Positions 26,846 to 34,881 of a stretch of DNA of 64,000 nt are shown here, in pieces. How positions within the stretch are numbered: the first letter of the stretch is position 1; every line of letters begins with the position of its first letter. Origin of the DNA: Porticoccus litoralis (GTDB lineage: Bacteria > Pseudomonadota > Gammaproteobacteria > Pseudomonadales > Porticoccaceae); NCBI RefSeq assembly GCF_030676955.1, contig NZ_JAUUUU010000001.1, positions 558,001 to 622,000 on the forward strand, in the 5' to 3' direction. Below the pieces are notes generated by a model, which saw nothing but the letters and a program-made list of their open reading frames with translations, made no database searches and had not been told where the DNA came from. Both the position numbers and the translations under genes were made by a program.

Positions 26846-26914
26846 CAAGACAGACCAGCAAAGGCCCTTCGGGCCAGGTCGCGATAAAGCGCGCCCCTGT
26901 TTTTAACGTTAAAC
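26840..26914 (+). other. attC site 3, right end of the cassette array
   Basis: Starts with GCCTAAC and ends with GTTAAAC, a perfect GTTRRRY core. GGCCC/GGGCC hairpin lies inside, flanked by GACC/GGTC. 75 bases. No further attC is seen to the right on this strand. Confidence 0.75.
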
Positions 26915-26921
26915 GTATCAA

Positions 26922-27281
26922 TTGAAACTCATCACCCAATACCACGATTTAATGCAAGCGGAAGACGCGGCGATGCGGCTGCGTCAGCAAGGCATTCTGA
27001 CGCATATTTCCTTTAAGAACTCGTTCGTTGTTTCCGGGTATGTGACCGGGGCCTTTAAGGTGGGATTGTGGGCCGTGCTTGACGCCCAATATGAGGATGC
27101 CTGCGCTTACCTTGCTGACGAAAACCACGAAATAATATCAGGCCTGCCTGAAGAGGAATTACTGCAACTGGAATCAGCATCCGACCAGCACGCCTACACC
27201 GTTTTCAACAAATTTTTATTTGTTACCGGCCTTACTTTGCTGGCCCTGATTCTGGCTGTTGTATTTATCGCCAACCATTAA
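26922..27281 (+). CDS. DUF2007-like small protein with C-terminal membrane segment
   Basis: A 119-residue protein. The first 75 residues resemble the DUF2007/putative signal-transducing fold (MKLITQYHDLMQAEDAAMRL, then a strand-turn unit), and the last ~25 residues form one membrane helix. The start is TTG at 26922, eight bases after the last attC core and without a good ribosome site; the cassette array may have displaced its original leader (inference). No attC follows it, so it is probably resident chromosome. Confidence 0.65.
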   Translation: MKLITQYHDLMQAEDAAMRLRQQGILTHISFKNSFVVSGYVTGAFKVGLWAVLDAQYEDACAYLADENHEIISGLPEEELLQLESASDQHAYTVFNKFLFVTGLTLLALILAVVFIANH

Positions 27282-27418
27282 TCAAACAACACAAGCCAGT
27301 TTCCAGATTCTCTCCAATTGGAAATCCCATCGATTAACCTGATTATTACCCTGCTCCGTGTCGGCACTTCAATGTCTGTGTGTTGATATACTTAACCCTT
27401 GCCACAAGAGGACACGCA

Positions 27419-27979
27419 GTGACGCTTGCCACTATTATTTCCACCGCCAACCTGAGTACCCTGCTCGACAGTGCGTTCCAGCAGGAGACCCCGCTTGTCA
27501 CCTCATCGGAATCTGAACTTGGTGAGCCGTTGCAGCACTTTGACAGCCCGGCGGACATTATGGCAAAGGCCGCAGAATGCGCTAAAGCCGGCATTCACAA
27601 CTACGCTTTCGGTTTCTGGTATCCCTCGATGAAGGGCCACAGTGTGGAGCGCAAGATCATTCTTGATCCACCCCGCGAGGGAAAGTCATTCCGCTATTCA
27701 CTGGCAGGTTGGGGCATCATCAACCTGCACCTGTATTTCACGCCACCCAATACGATGCAATGCCGGATTTCCGTCAATTCCGAGGCTCGTGCCTTGTCGC
27801 GCCAGGATCGCTATCCCGATCTGGGCCCAGCAGCCGATTGGGACTGGCGGGTTGTAGAATCCTACGCCTTCAGACTTTCCCGCCAATTGGCAAGCATGGG
27901 GCGCACGGTGCCCGTGGGGCAGAAACCAGCCCCGGCCAAACGCCCCTCACCATGGAAGCGCAAGCAACCCCATGATTAA
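27419..27979 (+). CDS. Conserved protein of unknown function
   Basis: A 186-residue soluble protein; I do not recognise the family. It has an acidic first half, a Trp/Tyr-rich centre (NYAFGFWYPSMKGHSVERK) and a basic Pro/Lys-rich tail (PAPAKRPSPWKRKQ). GTG at 27419 is preferred, with AGAGGA about seven bases upstream; the frame is open 39 bases earlier without such a site. Followed by an S4-domain gene 39 bases downstream. Confidence 0.6.
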   Translation: MTLATIISTANLSTLLDSAFQQETPLVTSSESELGEPLQHFDSPADIMAKAAECAKAGIHNYAFGFWYPSMKGHSVERKIILDPPREGKSFRYSLAGWGIINLHLYFTPPNTMQCRISVNSEARALSRQDRYPDLGPAADWDWRVVESYAFRLSRQLASMGRTVPVGQKPAPAKRPSPWKRKQPHD

Positions 27980-28018
27980 CCCCTACAACGATAGACCTGA
28001 CCAAAGGTTCCCCAGCCT

Positions 28019-28231
28019 ATGAGAGTGGTAGAAATAACCAGGGAGCCTGTTGAGCTCTACAAAATTCTGAAGTTTGAAGGCATTGTCGCCAGCGGCGGCG
28101 AAGCCAAAGCGGTGATCGAAAACGGTCAGGTGCTGGTGAATGGCGCGGTGGAAACACGCAAAAGGAAGAAGATTGTTTCCGGCGACACCATTGAATTTAT
28201 GGGTGAACAATTTCAAGTTTCACTGAAGTAG
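28019..28231 (+). CDS. S4 domain RNA-binding protein, YbcJ-like
   Basis: A 70-residue protein that is essentially one S4 domain: LYKILKFEGIVASGGEAKAVIENGQVLVNG with the basic RKRKKI loop, here given in the family pattern. YbcJ-type proteins bind structured RNA and are associated with ribosomes. Monocistronic or followed by the GFA gene. Confidence 0.88.
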   Translation: MRVVEITREPVELYKILKFEGIVASGGEAKAVIENGQVLVNGAVETRKRKKIVSGDTIEFMGEQFQVSLK

Positions 28232-28281
28232 CCGTATGCCATAATGAATTGTGACAACGGCCAATAGCAAAAGGATCGACC

Positions 28282-28713
28282 ATGAGCACATACAACCTCC
28301 ACTGCGCCTGCAACACCGTTGAACTGACGCTCTCCGGGGAGCCCAAGGTCAAAGCCTATTGTCATTGCATCGACTGCCGCGAATTGATGAACACTCCATT
28401 TGCTCCGGTCACCGCCTGGACGGAGGAAAGTGTTTCCATCACTAAGGGAGAAGAGAGCATCACCGCCTACCAGCACCCGACACTTCGCATGCGAAAATAT
28501 TTCTGCAGCAGCTGCGGGGAGGTGCTTTTCAATAGTAACTGTGTGGACTGGCGCGTGGTGCCCCAACTGCTGATAGCCAAAAGTTACGACAACCAACTGC
28601 CTGAGGAATTGGCGTCCACCGCCCATATCTTCTACGAGCAGCGTATTGTCAGCGTGAGCGATGACCTCCCCAAACACACACGAGGCTTTAGCAGTCCGGT
28701 TTTTGAAGAGTAA
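28282..28713 (+). CDS. GFA family (glutathione-dependent formaldehyde-activating-like) protein
   Basis: A 143-residue zinc-fold protein. Cys residues in CACNTVEL, YCHCIDC and FCSSCGEVLF are arranged as in the GFA/CENP-V fold. The family name comes from Gfa, but most members have unknown substrates. AAAGGA precedes the ATG. A second GFA gene lies at 32916-33317. Confidence 0.88.
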   Translation: MSTYNLHCACNTVELTLSGEPKVKAYCHCIDCRELMNTPFAPVTAWTEESVSITKGEESITAYQHPTLRMRKYFCSSCGEVLFNSNCVDWRVVPQLLIAKSYDNQLPEELASTAHIFYEQRIVSVSDDLPKHTRGFSSPVFEE

Positions 28714-28894
28714 ATCCTTCCCCTTGAGCCGGCCTTTAAGCCAACACCAAAACGTTTCGGCATGACCAACTGATAACCTGATCGTTGTGGCTCAAACGAA
28801 GCCAGAATCTCAGGGCTTTCAGCATTATTCCCATAGATCCCGGTTACCAGTAAAATCGCCACCTTTCTTTTTCTCGTTGACGGAGCATAACCCC

Positions 28895-29614
28895 ATGGGC
28901 AGAGCGTATCAGAACCGCAAAGACTCAATGGCCAAAACATCTGACATGAAGGCCAAGGTGTACAGTCGCTATGGCCGTGAGATTTATGTCTGTGCCAAAT
29001 CGGGCGGTATCGACCCTGCGGGCAATCTGGCATTGCGCAGCCTCATCGACCGCGCCAAGCGCGATCAGGTGCCGGGGCATGTGATCGACAAGGCCATCGA
29101 TAAAGCCAAGGGCGGCGCCGGAGAAGATTTTTCACCGGCGCGCTATGAGGGTTATGGACCCGGCGGCAGCATGGCCATCATCGACTGCCTGACCGACAAC
29201 CCCAACCGCACCTTTGGCGACGTGCGCCAGGCCTTCACTAAAACCAAGTGCAAGATCGGCACCCAGGGCACTGTGGCTCACATGTTCGACCACGCTGCCA
29301 TCTTTGTCTTCCCACACGACGATGAAGACACAGTACTGGAAGCCCTGCTGGAAGCGGATGTGGATGTCACCGACGTAGAGAACGAAGACGGTAAGATCAC
29401 CGTGTTCACGCCCCACACTGACTACTTCAAGGCCAAACAGGCGCTGCTCGATAGCCTCGGCGAAATAGAATTTGAAGTGGATGAAATCCAGTTCATTCCC
29501 CAGAGCTACACCACCCTGAGCGGTGACGACGTGGCGCTGTTTGAGAAGTTTCTGGGAATGCTCAACGAATTGGACGATGTGCAGCAGGTCTACCACAACG
29601 TGGAGCAGTCCTGA
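28895..29614 (+). CDS. YebC/PmpR family protein, YeeN-like
   Basis: A 239-residue protein of the YebC/TACO1 family, closest to the YeeN branch (MGRAYQNRKDSMAKTSDMKA start, VPGHVIDKAIDKAKGG, RYEGYGPGGS). The family binds nucleic acid and, in recent work, relieves ribosome stalling at proline stretches; older annotation calls it a transcriptional regulator. The ATG at 28895 with GGAG nine bases upstream matches the family's N-terminus; the frame is open 108 bases further upstream without support. Confidence 0.9.
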   Translation: MGRAYQNRKDSMAKTSDMKAKVYSRYGREIYVCAKSGGIDPAGNLALRSLIDRAKRDQVPGHVIDKAIDKAKGGAGEDFSPARYEGYGPGGSMAIIDCLTDNPNRTFGDVRQAFTKTKCKIGTQGTVAHMFDHAAIFVFPHDDEDTVLEALLEADVDVTDVENEDGKITVFTPHTDYFKAKQALLDSLGEIEFEVDEIQFIPQSYTTLSGDDVALFEKFLGMLNELDDVQQVYHNVEQS

Positions 29615-29693
29615 TCTGAGATAAGTATCAACCCAACAGTCCTCTGGGCGCAGTATTTTGATACGCGCCCCAGTGACTGGGTTACACTGGGCC

Positions 29694-30413
29694 ATGGCCA
29701 TTGAAACCCTTTTATTAACCACCACTGCTATTACCACGTTCTCAGGCAGCCGGGCCCTAACCAACGCCAGCGGCTTTTTCTTTGAGAACAATGGTCACCT
29801 GTTTCTTGTTACCAGCCGCCACGTTTTTATCGACAAAGCCAGCTCACACTTTCCTGACCGCATCGTCATTGAACTTCATACCGATCAGGAGAATGCAACA
29901 CGCTCGGTCAAATTCTCCATCCCCCTCTATCGAGATAAAAGCTCATTATGGCGACAGGGCGTTGATGCGGCGGGCGAAATTGACGTTGCCGTGATAGAAA
30001 TTGATCGAGAGGCTCTTCCGGCGGAAGCGTTCTACGCAACCTTCACCCCCGAACACTTGCACGAAGCACTTGAGACCGTTGAGATTGGAACCCCCATGCT
30101 TGTGGTCGGATTCCCCCTTGGCTTCCACGACACCTTGCATCACCTGCCCGTGGCACGCCATGCCATCAATGCTTCGTCCTTTGCCCTGCGTTTTCAGGGT
30201 CAAGGCTACTTTCTTACCGATGCCCGCACCCACCGTGGAGCCAGCGGGGCTGCCGTTGTCATGCGTTCAGCGGAAAAGGGAACAGCGCTCCCGTGGAAAT
30301 TGATGGGTATTCACTCCGCAAGGCTGGACGTCACACGGGACACTCAACTCGATGAGGCCCTGGGATTAAACTGCGCCTGGTTTGCCGATATTCTGCCAAT
30401 ACTGACCAGTTAG
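29694..30413 (+). CDS. Trypsin-like serine peptidase
   Basis: A 239-residue protein with a trypsin-type catalytic triad: His in LVTSRHVF, Asp in DVAVIEID and Ser in HRGASGAAVV. There is no clear signal peptide, so it may act in the cytoplasm, as some short bacterial Trypsin_2 proteins do. ATG at 29694 is chosen over a TTG 36 bases upstream; neither has a strong ribosome site. Substrate unknown. Confidence 0.8.
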   Translation: MAIETLLLTTTAITTFSGSRALTNASGFFFENNGHLFLVTSRHVFIDKASSHFPDRIVIELHTDQENATRSVKFSIPLYRDKSSLWRQGVDAAGEIDVAVIEIDREALPAEAFYATFTPEHLHEALETVEIGTPMLVVGFPLGFHDTLHHLPVARHAINASSFALRFQGQGYFLTDARTHRGASGAAVVMRSAEKGTALPWKLMGIHSARLDVTRDTQLDEALGLNCAWFADILPILTS

Positions 30414-30494
30414 AGCCCACCACAATGACACAAACTTGCTAGCTTCCGCTGACAGAAAGGAGCACATAGGAGGTGCTTGTTATCAAACATACAA

Positions 30495-30950
30495 CTAACG
30501 CTCCCGAAAGTTTGTTAAGAAGAATACGGTAGACGTTAAAGCTTCTGACTTCGAATGTGACAAGGTAAAGTTTTCAATTTCAAAAGCTCCGTTTTTAAGC
30601 ATCAGGTTACCCTTAGGAAGATGCAGCCAGGAGAAGCCGATAACATTTGCCACAACAGTCATCCAGAAGAGCACCCTGAAACTCACCTTTTTAGTTTTAT
30701 GCCTGAATCTGTACTGTGCGATCAGGGCGCCGGGCCATCCGCAACACAAACTCACAAAGTGTAATCTGCTCTCTGGGACTCTCCACTCTCCCCGCACTGC
30801 TGCTGCCTTATCTCTGCGGTAGTAGTAATAAGCAACAAGGCTCATCCCAACAAAAACCACGCCAACAACTGCTGGAGTAAAACCCAAAAGATATGAAACG
30901 CTAATTGCTACCAAGGCGATACAGGCTAGATAAGGCTGGTAATGTGTCAT
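30495..30950 (-). CDS. DUF1294 family membrane protein
   Basis: About 151 residues with three or four membrane segments. The DUF1294 core RRDKAAAVRGEWRVPE and CCGWPGALIAQYRFRHKTKK is intact. Many homologues carry a cold-shock domain in front; here it is absent. After the core the tail adds about 45 residues. ATG at 30950 is preferred over TTG 24 bases upstream. Convergent with the protease gene. Confidence 0.82.
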   Translation of the reverse strand: MTHYQPYLACIALVAISVSYLLGFTPAVVGVVFVGMSLVAYYYYRRDKAAAVRGEWRVPESRLHFVSLCCGWPGALIAQYRFRHKTKKVSFRVLFWMTVVANVIGFSWLHLPKGNLMLKNGAFEIENFTLSHSKSEALTSTVFFLTNFRER

Positions 30951-31072
30951 GACTTTCTGTTTGCCAGCCCTCAAATACCGGCGCTATAACTTTTTAACTG
31001 TTGATTTATAACCAACCGATTACTCCAGATCAACATACAATCATTACTCTTTCAGAACTTAAAAAAATTCCA

Positions 31073-31288
31073 TCAAATCAAAGTACGATATTGCAATATC
31101 AGGCCGATGATTTCGTGATCACTTGCAGTTGAATTTAGAGAACTGTTCAGCGAATTTCTTTGCGGCAAATGTATGTTGAATTTATCTCGAAGTATATTTT
31201 CAACTTGTTCATCCGAATCAGGATCAATGTCCTTTCCAGAAAAAATACATATTCGCTTACGTAAAAATTCCTTATTGTTTATTTTCAT
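31073..31288 (-). CDS. Small hypothetical protein
   Basis: A 71-residue soluble protein, basic at the N-terminus and acidic in the middle; no family recognised. A strong AAGGAAG ribosome site precedes the ATG, which supports it as a real gene. It follows a decayed attC-like sequence (31351-31405) on the same strand, so it may be an old cassette gene. Confidence 0.55.
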   Translation of the reverse strand: MKINNKEFLRKRICIFSGKDIDPDSDEQVENILRDKFNIHLPQRNSLNSSLNSTASDHEIIGLILQYRTLI

Positions 31289-31350
31289 ATTCTTCCTTCA
31301 TGCTTTGAGTAAGCAATAAATAGTCGTTGGTAGAATTCGTATCCATTCAC

Positions 31351-31405
31351 CATTAACGCATGAGCTTAGCTGTGAGGCTTTATCGCCTCGGCTCCAGCGC
31401 ATTAT
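31351..31405 (-). other. Decayed attC-like site C
   Basis: On the minus strand the sequence runs from TAATGCGC to GCGTTAATG with GAGGC/GCCTC and GAGCC/GCTC arms around GATAAA. The left half-site has TAAT instead of TAAC and holds the stop codon of the DUF2254 gene. 55 bases, about the minimal attC length. Confidence 0.45.
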
Positions 31406-32694
31406 TTGGTGGCAATGGCGTCATCCATATGAGTATTCGTGCTGGAGAAAGCCGCAGCTTCACGAACGAGTGCCAGATCTTCTGGCAGTTCCAACTTCTT
31501 CTCTGCGCGGGCAAGTGCCATCCTCGAGTGTGCCACCGCAGCCTCACGCATCGCCGAATCTCCCAAGCAGGAAAGCGCCTTAAACGCCTTCTGGAGCCGT
31601 AGCATCACCTCAACTGTTCCCGCCCCGTCACGTGCCATCGCCGTAAACGCGTCGTCAAACATATCCCTCGTTGATAGCAAAGGAACTTCAACACGATCGC
31701 ACTTCGGTGCCTGTAAATCCTCTGTGGGCTCGGCCCATAATACGAACAGCCGTACCAGCGATCCTATGATGGTTATAGCCGTACCGGGATCATTGACACC
31801 CGAAGACAGGGCTCTGTCGGCGATCTCCGAGAGAGTCACGAGCCCGAATCGGGGGTCCTCTTCGAAAAGCCGCTCTGTTCCGATCACAAATGCGTCGGTA
31901 ACGGCCTTCAAATCAAGTTCAGCCGTGCTGGCGGTATCATGAGTCACGTACGCTAGCGCACGACCTGGGTCCGCAAACGTGCCCGGGAGAGCCGCTACGA
32001 CAATCCGCACGTTTACCGTCTCTGCCCAGGCCTGCAAGGTTTCGATATCGATGTGCTGCAGGTAACCCACTGTGGCTGCATACACTGCCGTCCGCTGCAT
32101 GTGCCGTGATTCTGTCGGGATACCACCAAATGCCGGCGCTTTCCGGCGGAGTTTCATGGCTGCCGTCGTCGCGGCTTCGACCTTTTCAACCGATGCGCCA
32201 ACCCGCCCAAGACGAGCAATTGTATCCACCCATCGAACGAACGTAATAATAACCACACCGAACACAAACACCGTCAGAACAAAAAGTGCAGCGAGGCCGG
32301 GCTCCCGAAAAATATCGTTCTTGGCGGCAGTCAGCGCAAAGATACTGAAGATAAATGAACCAATGAAGATTGAAAGCGCATTCTTTGAAACGTCGTCCGC
32401 GATAATTAGTGTGAACGACCTGGGGGTCGCAGAAGTACTTGCCGAGGCATACGCAGAAATCATGGATCCCACCGCGAAGGTCGCAATCACGAGCATGCTG
32501 GCCGCCATAATCTCCAAGAGAGCCTCAACTGACTCGGTATTGATGCTCGGAATGCTCCAGCCCAGATTCATGGAATCCGCAGCCTTGGCGATGAAAACCG
32601 CCGCGATCGACAACATGCAGAAGACCAAGGGTCTGAGCCATAGCCGCTCCCCAAGTCGCCGAGAAATAAATTTGAGCCGATCAATAACAGCCAT
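31402..32694 (-). CDS. DUF2254 family membrane protein
   Basis: A 430-residue protein. Four membrane segments occupy about residues 18-155, followed by a soluble domain. SASTSATPRSFTLI, SSGVNDPGTAITII and the spacing between them are typical of DUF2254. Function unknown. Its stop lies in an attC-like half-site and a core-like GTTATAGGGC stands 28 bases upstream of the ATG on the same strand. Confidence 0.85.
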   Translation of the reverse strand: MAVIDRLKFISRRLGERLWLRPLVFCMLSIAAVFIAKAADSMNLGWSIPSINTESVEALLEIMAASMLVIATFAVGSMISAYASASTSATPRSFTLIIADDVSKNALSIFIGSFIFSIFALTAAKNDIFREPGLAALFVLTVFVFGVVIITFVRWVDTIARLGRVGASVEKVEAATTAAMKLRRKAPAFGGIPTESRHMQRTAVYAATVGYLQHIDIETLQAWAETVNVRIVVAALPGTFADPGRALAYVTHDTASTAELDLKAVTDAFVIGTERLFEEDPRFGLVTLSEIADRALSSGVNDPGTAITIIGSLVRLFVLWAEPTEDLQAPKCDRVEVPLLSTRDMFDDAFTAMARDGAGTVEVMLRLQKAFKALSCLGDSAMREAAVAHSRMALARAEKKLELPEDLALVREAAAFSSTNTHMDDAIATK

Positions 32695-32841
32695 GGAGCT
32701 ATTCCCCTAGTCGAATATCATGCCCTATAACGCTTTTAGCAGAGGCGCGCGTTCTGTTGCGGCAAAATCCAAACCCCTTCCCATATGGACATTGGAATTT
32801 GAAGCTATTCTTTGATGCAGTTTATCCATGACTTTCCATGG

Positions 32842-32907
32842 CATTTAACCCTCGTCTGCCGCGTTTCGTATTGCGGCGTCGATGCGTCAACAGCCACTGG
32901 TTATGTG
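32842..32907 (-). other. Decayed attC-like site B, after a GFA gene
   Basis: On the minus strand it runs from CACATAAC to GTTAAATG (a GTTRRRY core). CGCCGC pairs with GCGGC around AATACGAAAC. CACATAAC is complementary to the TTATGTG found on the other side of the GFA gene, as expected for the two ends of one cassette. Confidence 0.5.
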
Positions 32908-32915
32908 ATCATAGC

Positions 32916-33317
32916 TTATTCTGACAGTCCCTCGAACACGGGGACTTCCCCTGCCTTCCCATCCCAGGCGGCTTTGCTCGATGAAAAGATGTGCGCAGTT
33001 GGCAACATAGTGATTTCAGTGTCCAAACATCCTGCGGGAATGACGAGCAAACCTTCGACCTGTGTGTTTGGCAATGCTGAACCACACAACTTACAAAAGC
33101 TTTTGCTGTGGCGAGTACCCGGGAGCGTAAAGGCAGCCACAGATTCTTTACCAGCTACCCAGGTCAATTTAGCTGAATGTGAGAATAGATTTGCCGCATG
33201 AGCCGAACCTGTATCTTTTTGGCAGTGATGACAGTGACACAGATAAAAGCTGTCAAAGTCGCCTTTTACCTCAAATCGCACAGCGCCACACAGGCAAGAA
33301 CCCAAATGATCTGCCAT
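32916..33317 (-). CDS. GFA family protein, possibly cassette-borne
   Basis: A 133-residue zinc-fold protein. Metal-binding Cys residues lie in CLCGAVRF, LCHCHHCQ and FCKLCGSAL. It is flanked by attC-like sequences on both sides in the same orientation and is not closely similar in sequence to the other GFA protein at 28282. AAGGAT precedes the ATG. Substrate unknown. Confidence 0.85.
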   Translation of the reverse strand: MADHLGSCLCGAVRFEVKGDFDSFYLCHCHHCQKDTGSAHAANLFSHSAKLTWVAGKESVAAFTLPGTRHSKSFCKLCGSALPNTQVEGLLVIPAGCLDTEITMLPTAHIFSSSKAAWDGKAGEVPVFEGLSE

Positions 33318-33353
33318 TGGTTATCCTTCTATCTATTCACTGCGGGTGGAGTA

Positions 33354-33452
33354 CACATAATGCCTCAAACACTGGCGGTCGAAACGTCGTGCATGCTATC
33401 CAGAACAATGCTCTTTCTGCATTGCACAATCGGCCTTGGCCTTGTTATGTGT
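33354..33452 (-). other. Decayed attC-like site A
   Basis: On the minus strand it starts CACATAACAAGGCC, similar to the GCATAACAAGGC start of attC site 1, and ends ATTATGTG, which is GTTATGTG with a G to A change at the first base. About 99 bases with several imperfect internal pairings (for example GTGCATG with CATTGCAC). Confidence 0.45.
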
Positions 33453-33484
33453 GTTTATTTGAAGTTTTACTATATTTAAGGCAC

Positions 33485-33518
33485 AAAAAAAGGCAAGCCA
33501 TGACAGCTTGCCTTTTTT
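33485..33518. terminator. Bidirectional rho-independent terminator after the cold-shock gene
   Basis: GGCAAGC and GCTTGCC pair around CATGACA, with A- and T-runs outside. It lies 17 bases beyond the cold-shock protein stop. Confidence 0.93.
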
Positions 33519-33534
33519 AAGAATTACCGAGCTA

Positions 33535-33744
33535 TCAAATAGCTACGATATTCTCTGCCTGAAGACCTTTTTGGCCTTGAGTAACTTTGAACTCAACCAG
33601 TTGACCTTCAGTTAATGTTTTAAATCCCGAGCTAGCAATTGCACTGAAGTGTGCAAATACGTCTGGACCAGACTTTTGCTCGATAAAACCAAAACCTTTT
33701 GATTCGTTGAACCATTTCACGGTACCAGTAGTTGTATTAGACAT
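33535..33744 (-). CDS. Cold-shock domain protein (CspA family)
   Basis: A 69-residue single cold-shock domain with RNP1 KGFGFI and RNP2 VFAHFSAI. It binds single-stranded RNA/DNA. The ATG at 33744 fits the family N-terminus (MSNTTTGTVKWFNE) and has AGGA eight bases upstream; the frame is open 48 bases earlier. The AT-rich upstream region probably gives a long leader, as usual for cold-shock genes, but no classical cold box was seen. Confidence 0.93.
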   Translation of the reverse strand: MSNTTTGTVKWFNESKGFGFIEQKSGPDVFAHFSAIASSGFKTLTEGQLVEFKVTQGQKGLQAENIVAI

Positions 33745-34119
33745 AATAAATATCCTGTATATGAAAAGTATAAGAGTGCCTTCGTGAGACACGAATAAGC
33801 GGGAAATATAAATTGAAATTTAGAAACTACAGGACGAAGAACTACAGAGAATACGACGAAATGGAGATAATCAAAATTGATTTACTTTCAAGCTGCGAAC
33901 ACAGTATAGGCCATACTGGACAAAGTCAAACTATTTCCCAGGCTCGTGACACATAACGCATAGGGTGTAGGACAAGTGAAGCAAAGGGGAATACGGTCCC
34001 GCACGACCCACTTGTTAAATGCTCGGGGTTGGTTCGCCGTTGCGGGCTCCGGAGTCCATAACACCCGAAGCTAATTTGTTGAATGGGGGTTTTCCCGAAA
34101 CCGACCATCACTGGGCAAT
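33745..34119. other. Leader region of the cold-shock gene and tRNA flank
   Basis: No gene is supported. The first ~150 bases are AT-rich and probably include the promoter and long leader of the cold-shock gene. The rest, up to the tRNA terminator, is GC-richer with no recognisable element. Confidence 0.5.
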
Positions 34120-34150
34120 AAAAAACCCGGCTAAAAAGCCGGGTTTTTTT
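34120..34150 (-). terminator. Terminator of the tRNA-Ser transcript
   Basis: AACCCGGCT and AGCCGGGTT pair around AAAA, with A-/T-runs on both sides, five bases beyond the tRNA 3' end. Confidence 0.93.
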
Positions 34151-34155
34151 ATTGA

Positions 34156-34246
34156 TGGCGGTGAGGGAGGGATTCGAACCCTCGATAGGGGATTAGCCTA
34201 TACTCCCTTAGCAGGGGAGCGCCTTCAGCCGCTCGGCCACCTCACC
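34156..34246 (-). tRNA. tRNA-Ser(GCU)
   Basis: On the minus strand the 91-base sequence starts GGTGAGG and ends CCTCACC, then discriminator G and an encoded CCA. The anticodon loop CTGCTAA gives anticodon GCU, reading AGC/AGU. The long variable arm and the T-loop GTTCGAATC are those of a class II tRNA. It follows alaS-lysC-csrA in the usual gammaproteobacterial order. Confidence 0.96.
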
Positions 34247-34373
34247 AAAACTGTTACTTTATTCTTTTTTATCTACTAACTGAGGCACTCCCCTGGGTCG
34301 CGCATTGCTTCGGGCCTCTGGCCCTCGTCCCTGCGGGATCGACCTTCGGTCGCCCAAGTTGACTTGCAACTTG

Positions 34374-34395
34374 TCAGCCGCTCGGCCACCTCACC
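34374..34395 (-). pseudogene. Duplicated 5' fragment of tRNA-Ser
   Basis: These 22 bases repeat exactly the first 22 bases of the tRNA-Ser (34225-34246), even including similar flanks (CACC followed by AAAACT-like sequence). The rest of a second tRNA is missing; the space between holds GGGCC/GGCCC and CGACC/GGTCG hairpins. It is a remnant of a tandem tRNA or of a recombination event. Confidence 0.8.
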
Positions 34396-34477
34396 TAAAA
34401 CTCGTTCTCCAGCCACATCACCTGCCAATGGCAGCCTATGCTGGTGAAATCTATTTTGAGGCTAAAAGGAAGGAACC

Positions 34478-34503
34478 ATGCCGCCTCAAAAAAGTGGCGG
34501 CAT
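34478..34503 (-). terminator. Hairpin after csrA, possible terminator
   Basis: ATGCCGCC and GGCGGCAT pair perfectly; on the minus strand the loop contains six T. It lies 38 bases beyond the csrA stop. There is no clean T-run after the stem, so termination is only probable. Confidence 0.5.
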
Positions 34504-34540
34504 GATAACATACCATCCGGAAAATCAAAGGGGATTCAGA

Positions 34541-34720
34541 TTACTCTGTAGTTCCCTTTTCTTCTTGTATCCGCTGGTAGATTTCTTCTCTGTGAACGCT
34601 GACATCCTTGGGGGCATTGACGCCCAGGCGAACCTGGTTACCTTTGACTCCCAACACGGTCACACTGACGTCATCTCCGATAATCAGAGTTTCGCCGACT
34701 CGACGGGTAAGAATTAGCAT
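34541..34720 (-). CDS. csrA: Carbon storage regulator CsrA
   Basis: A 59-residue RNA-binding post-transcriptional regulator. It starts MLILTRRVGETLIIGDDV and contains VRLGVNAPKDVSVHREEIY, the strands that carry the RNA-contact residues Arg44 and the N-terminal Leu4/Arg6. It binds GGA motifs in leaders of mRNAs for carbon metabolism and motility. GGAG precedes the ATG. It stands between lysC and tRNA-Ser, the conserved order in pseudomonads and relatives. Confidence 0.97.
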   Translation of the reverse strand: MLILTRRVGETLIIGDDVSVTVLGVKGNQVRLGVNAPKDVSVHREEIYQRIQEEKGTTE

Positions 34721-34881
34721 AGTTAGCTCCTATATACTGCCATTCTCCAGTGGTTACACTGGCTTTCCTTTTTTACCCAGTCTTGTTTTTGTTGTTACTG
34801 GGGCACCTTTTTAGGTCGTTGCCAACACAATAGGCGCTAAAACTATACCAATCATTCCATAATGGCGTAAATAGCCGATTT

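Noticed and set aside
34019..34279. Open frame on the plus strand with GEGGIRTLDRGL-like sequence
   Set aside because: It is the antisense translation of tRNA-Ser, a well-known false ORF.
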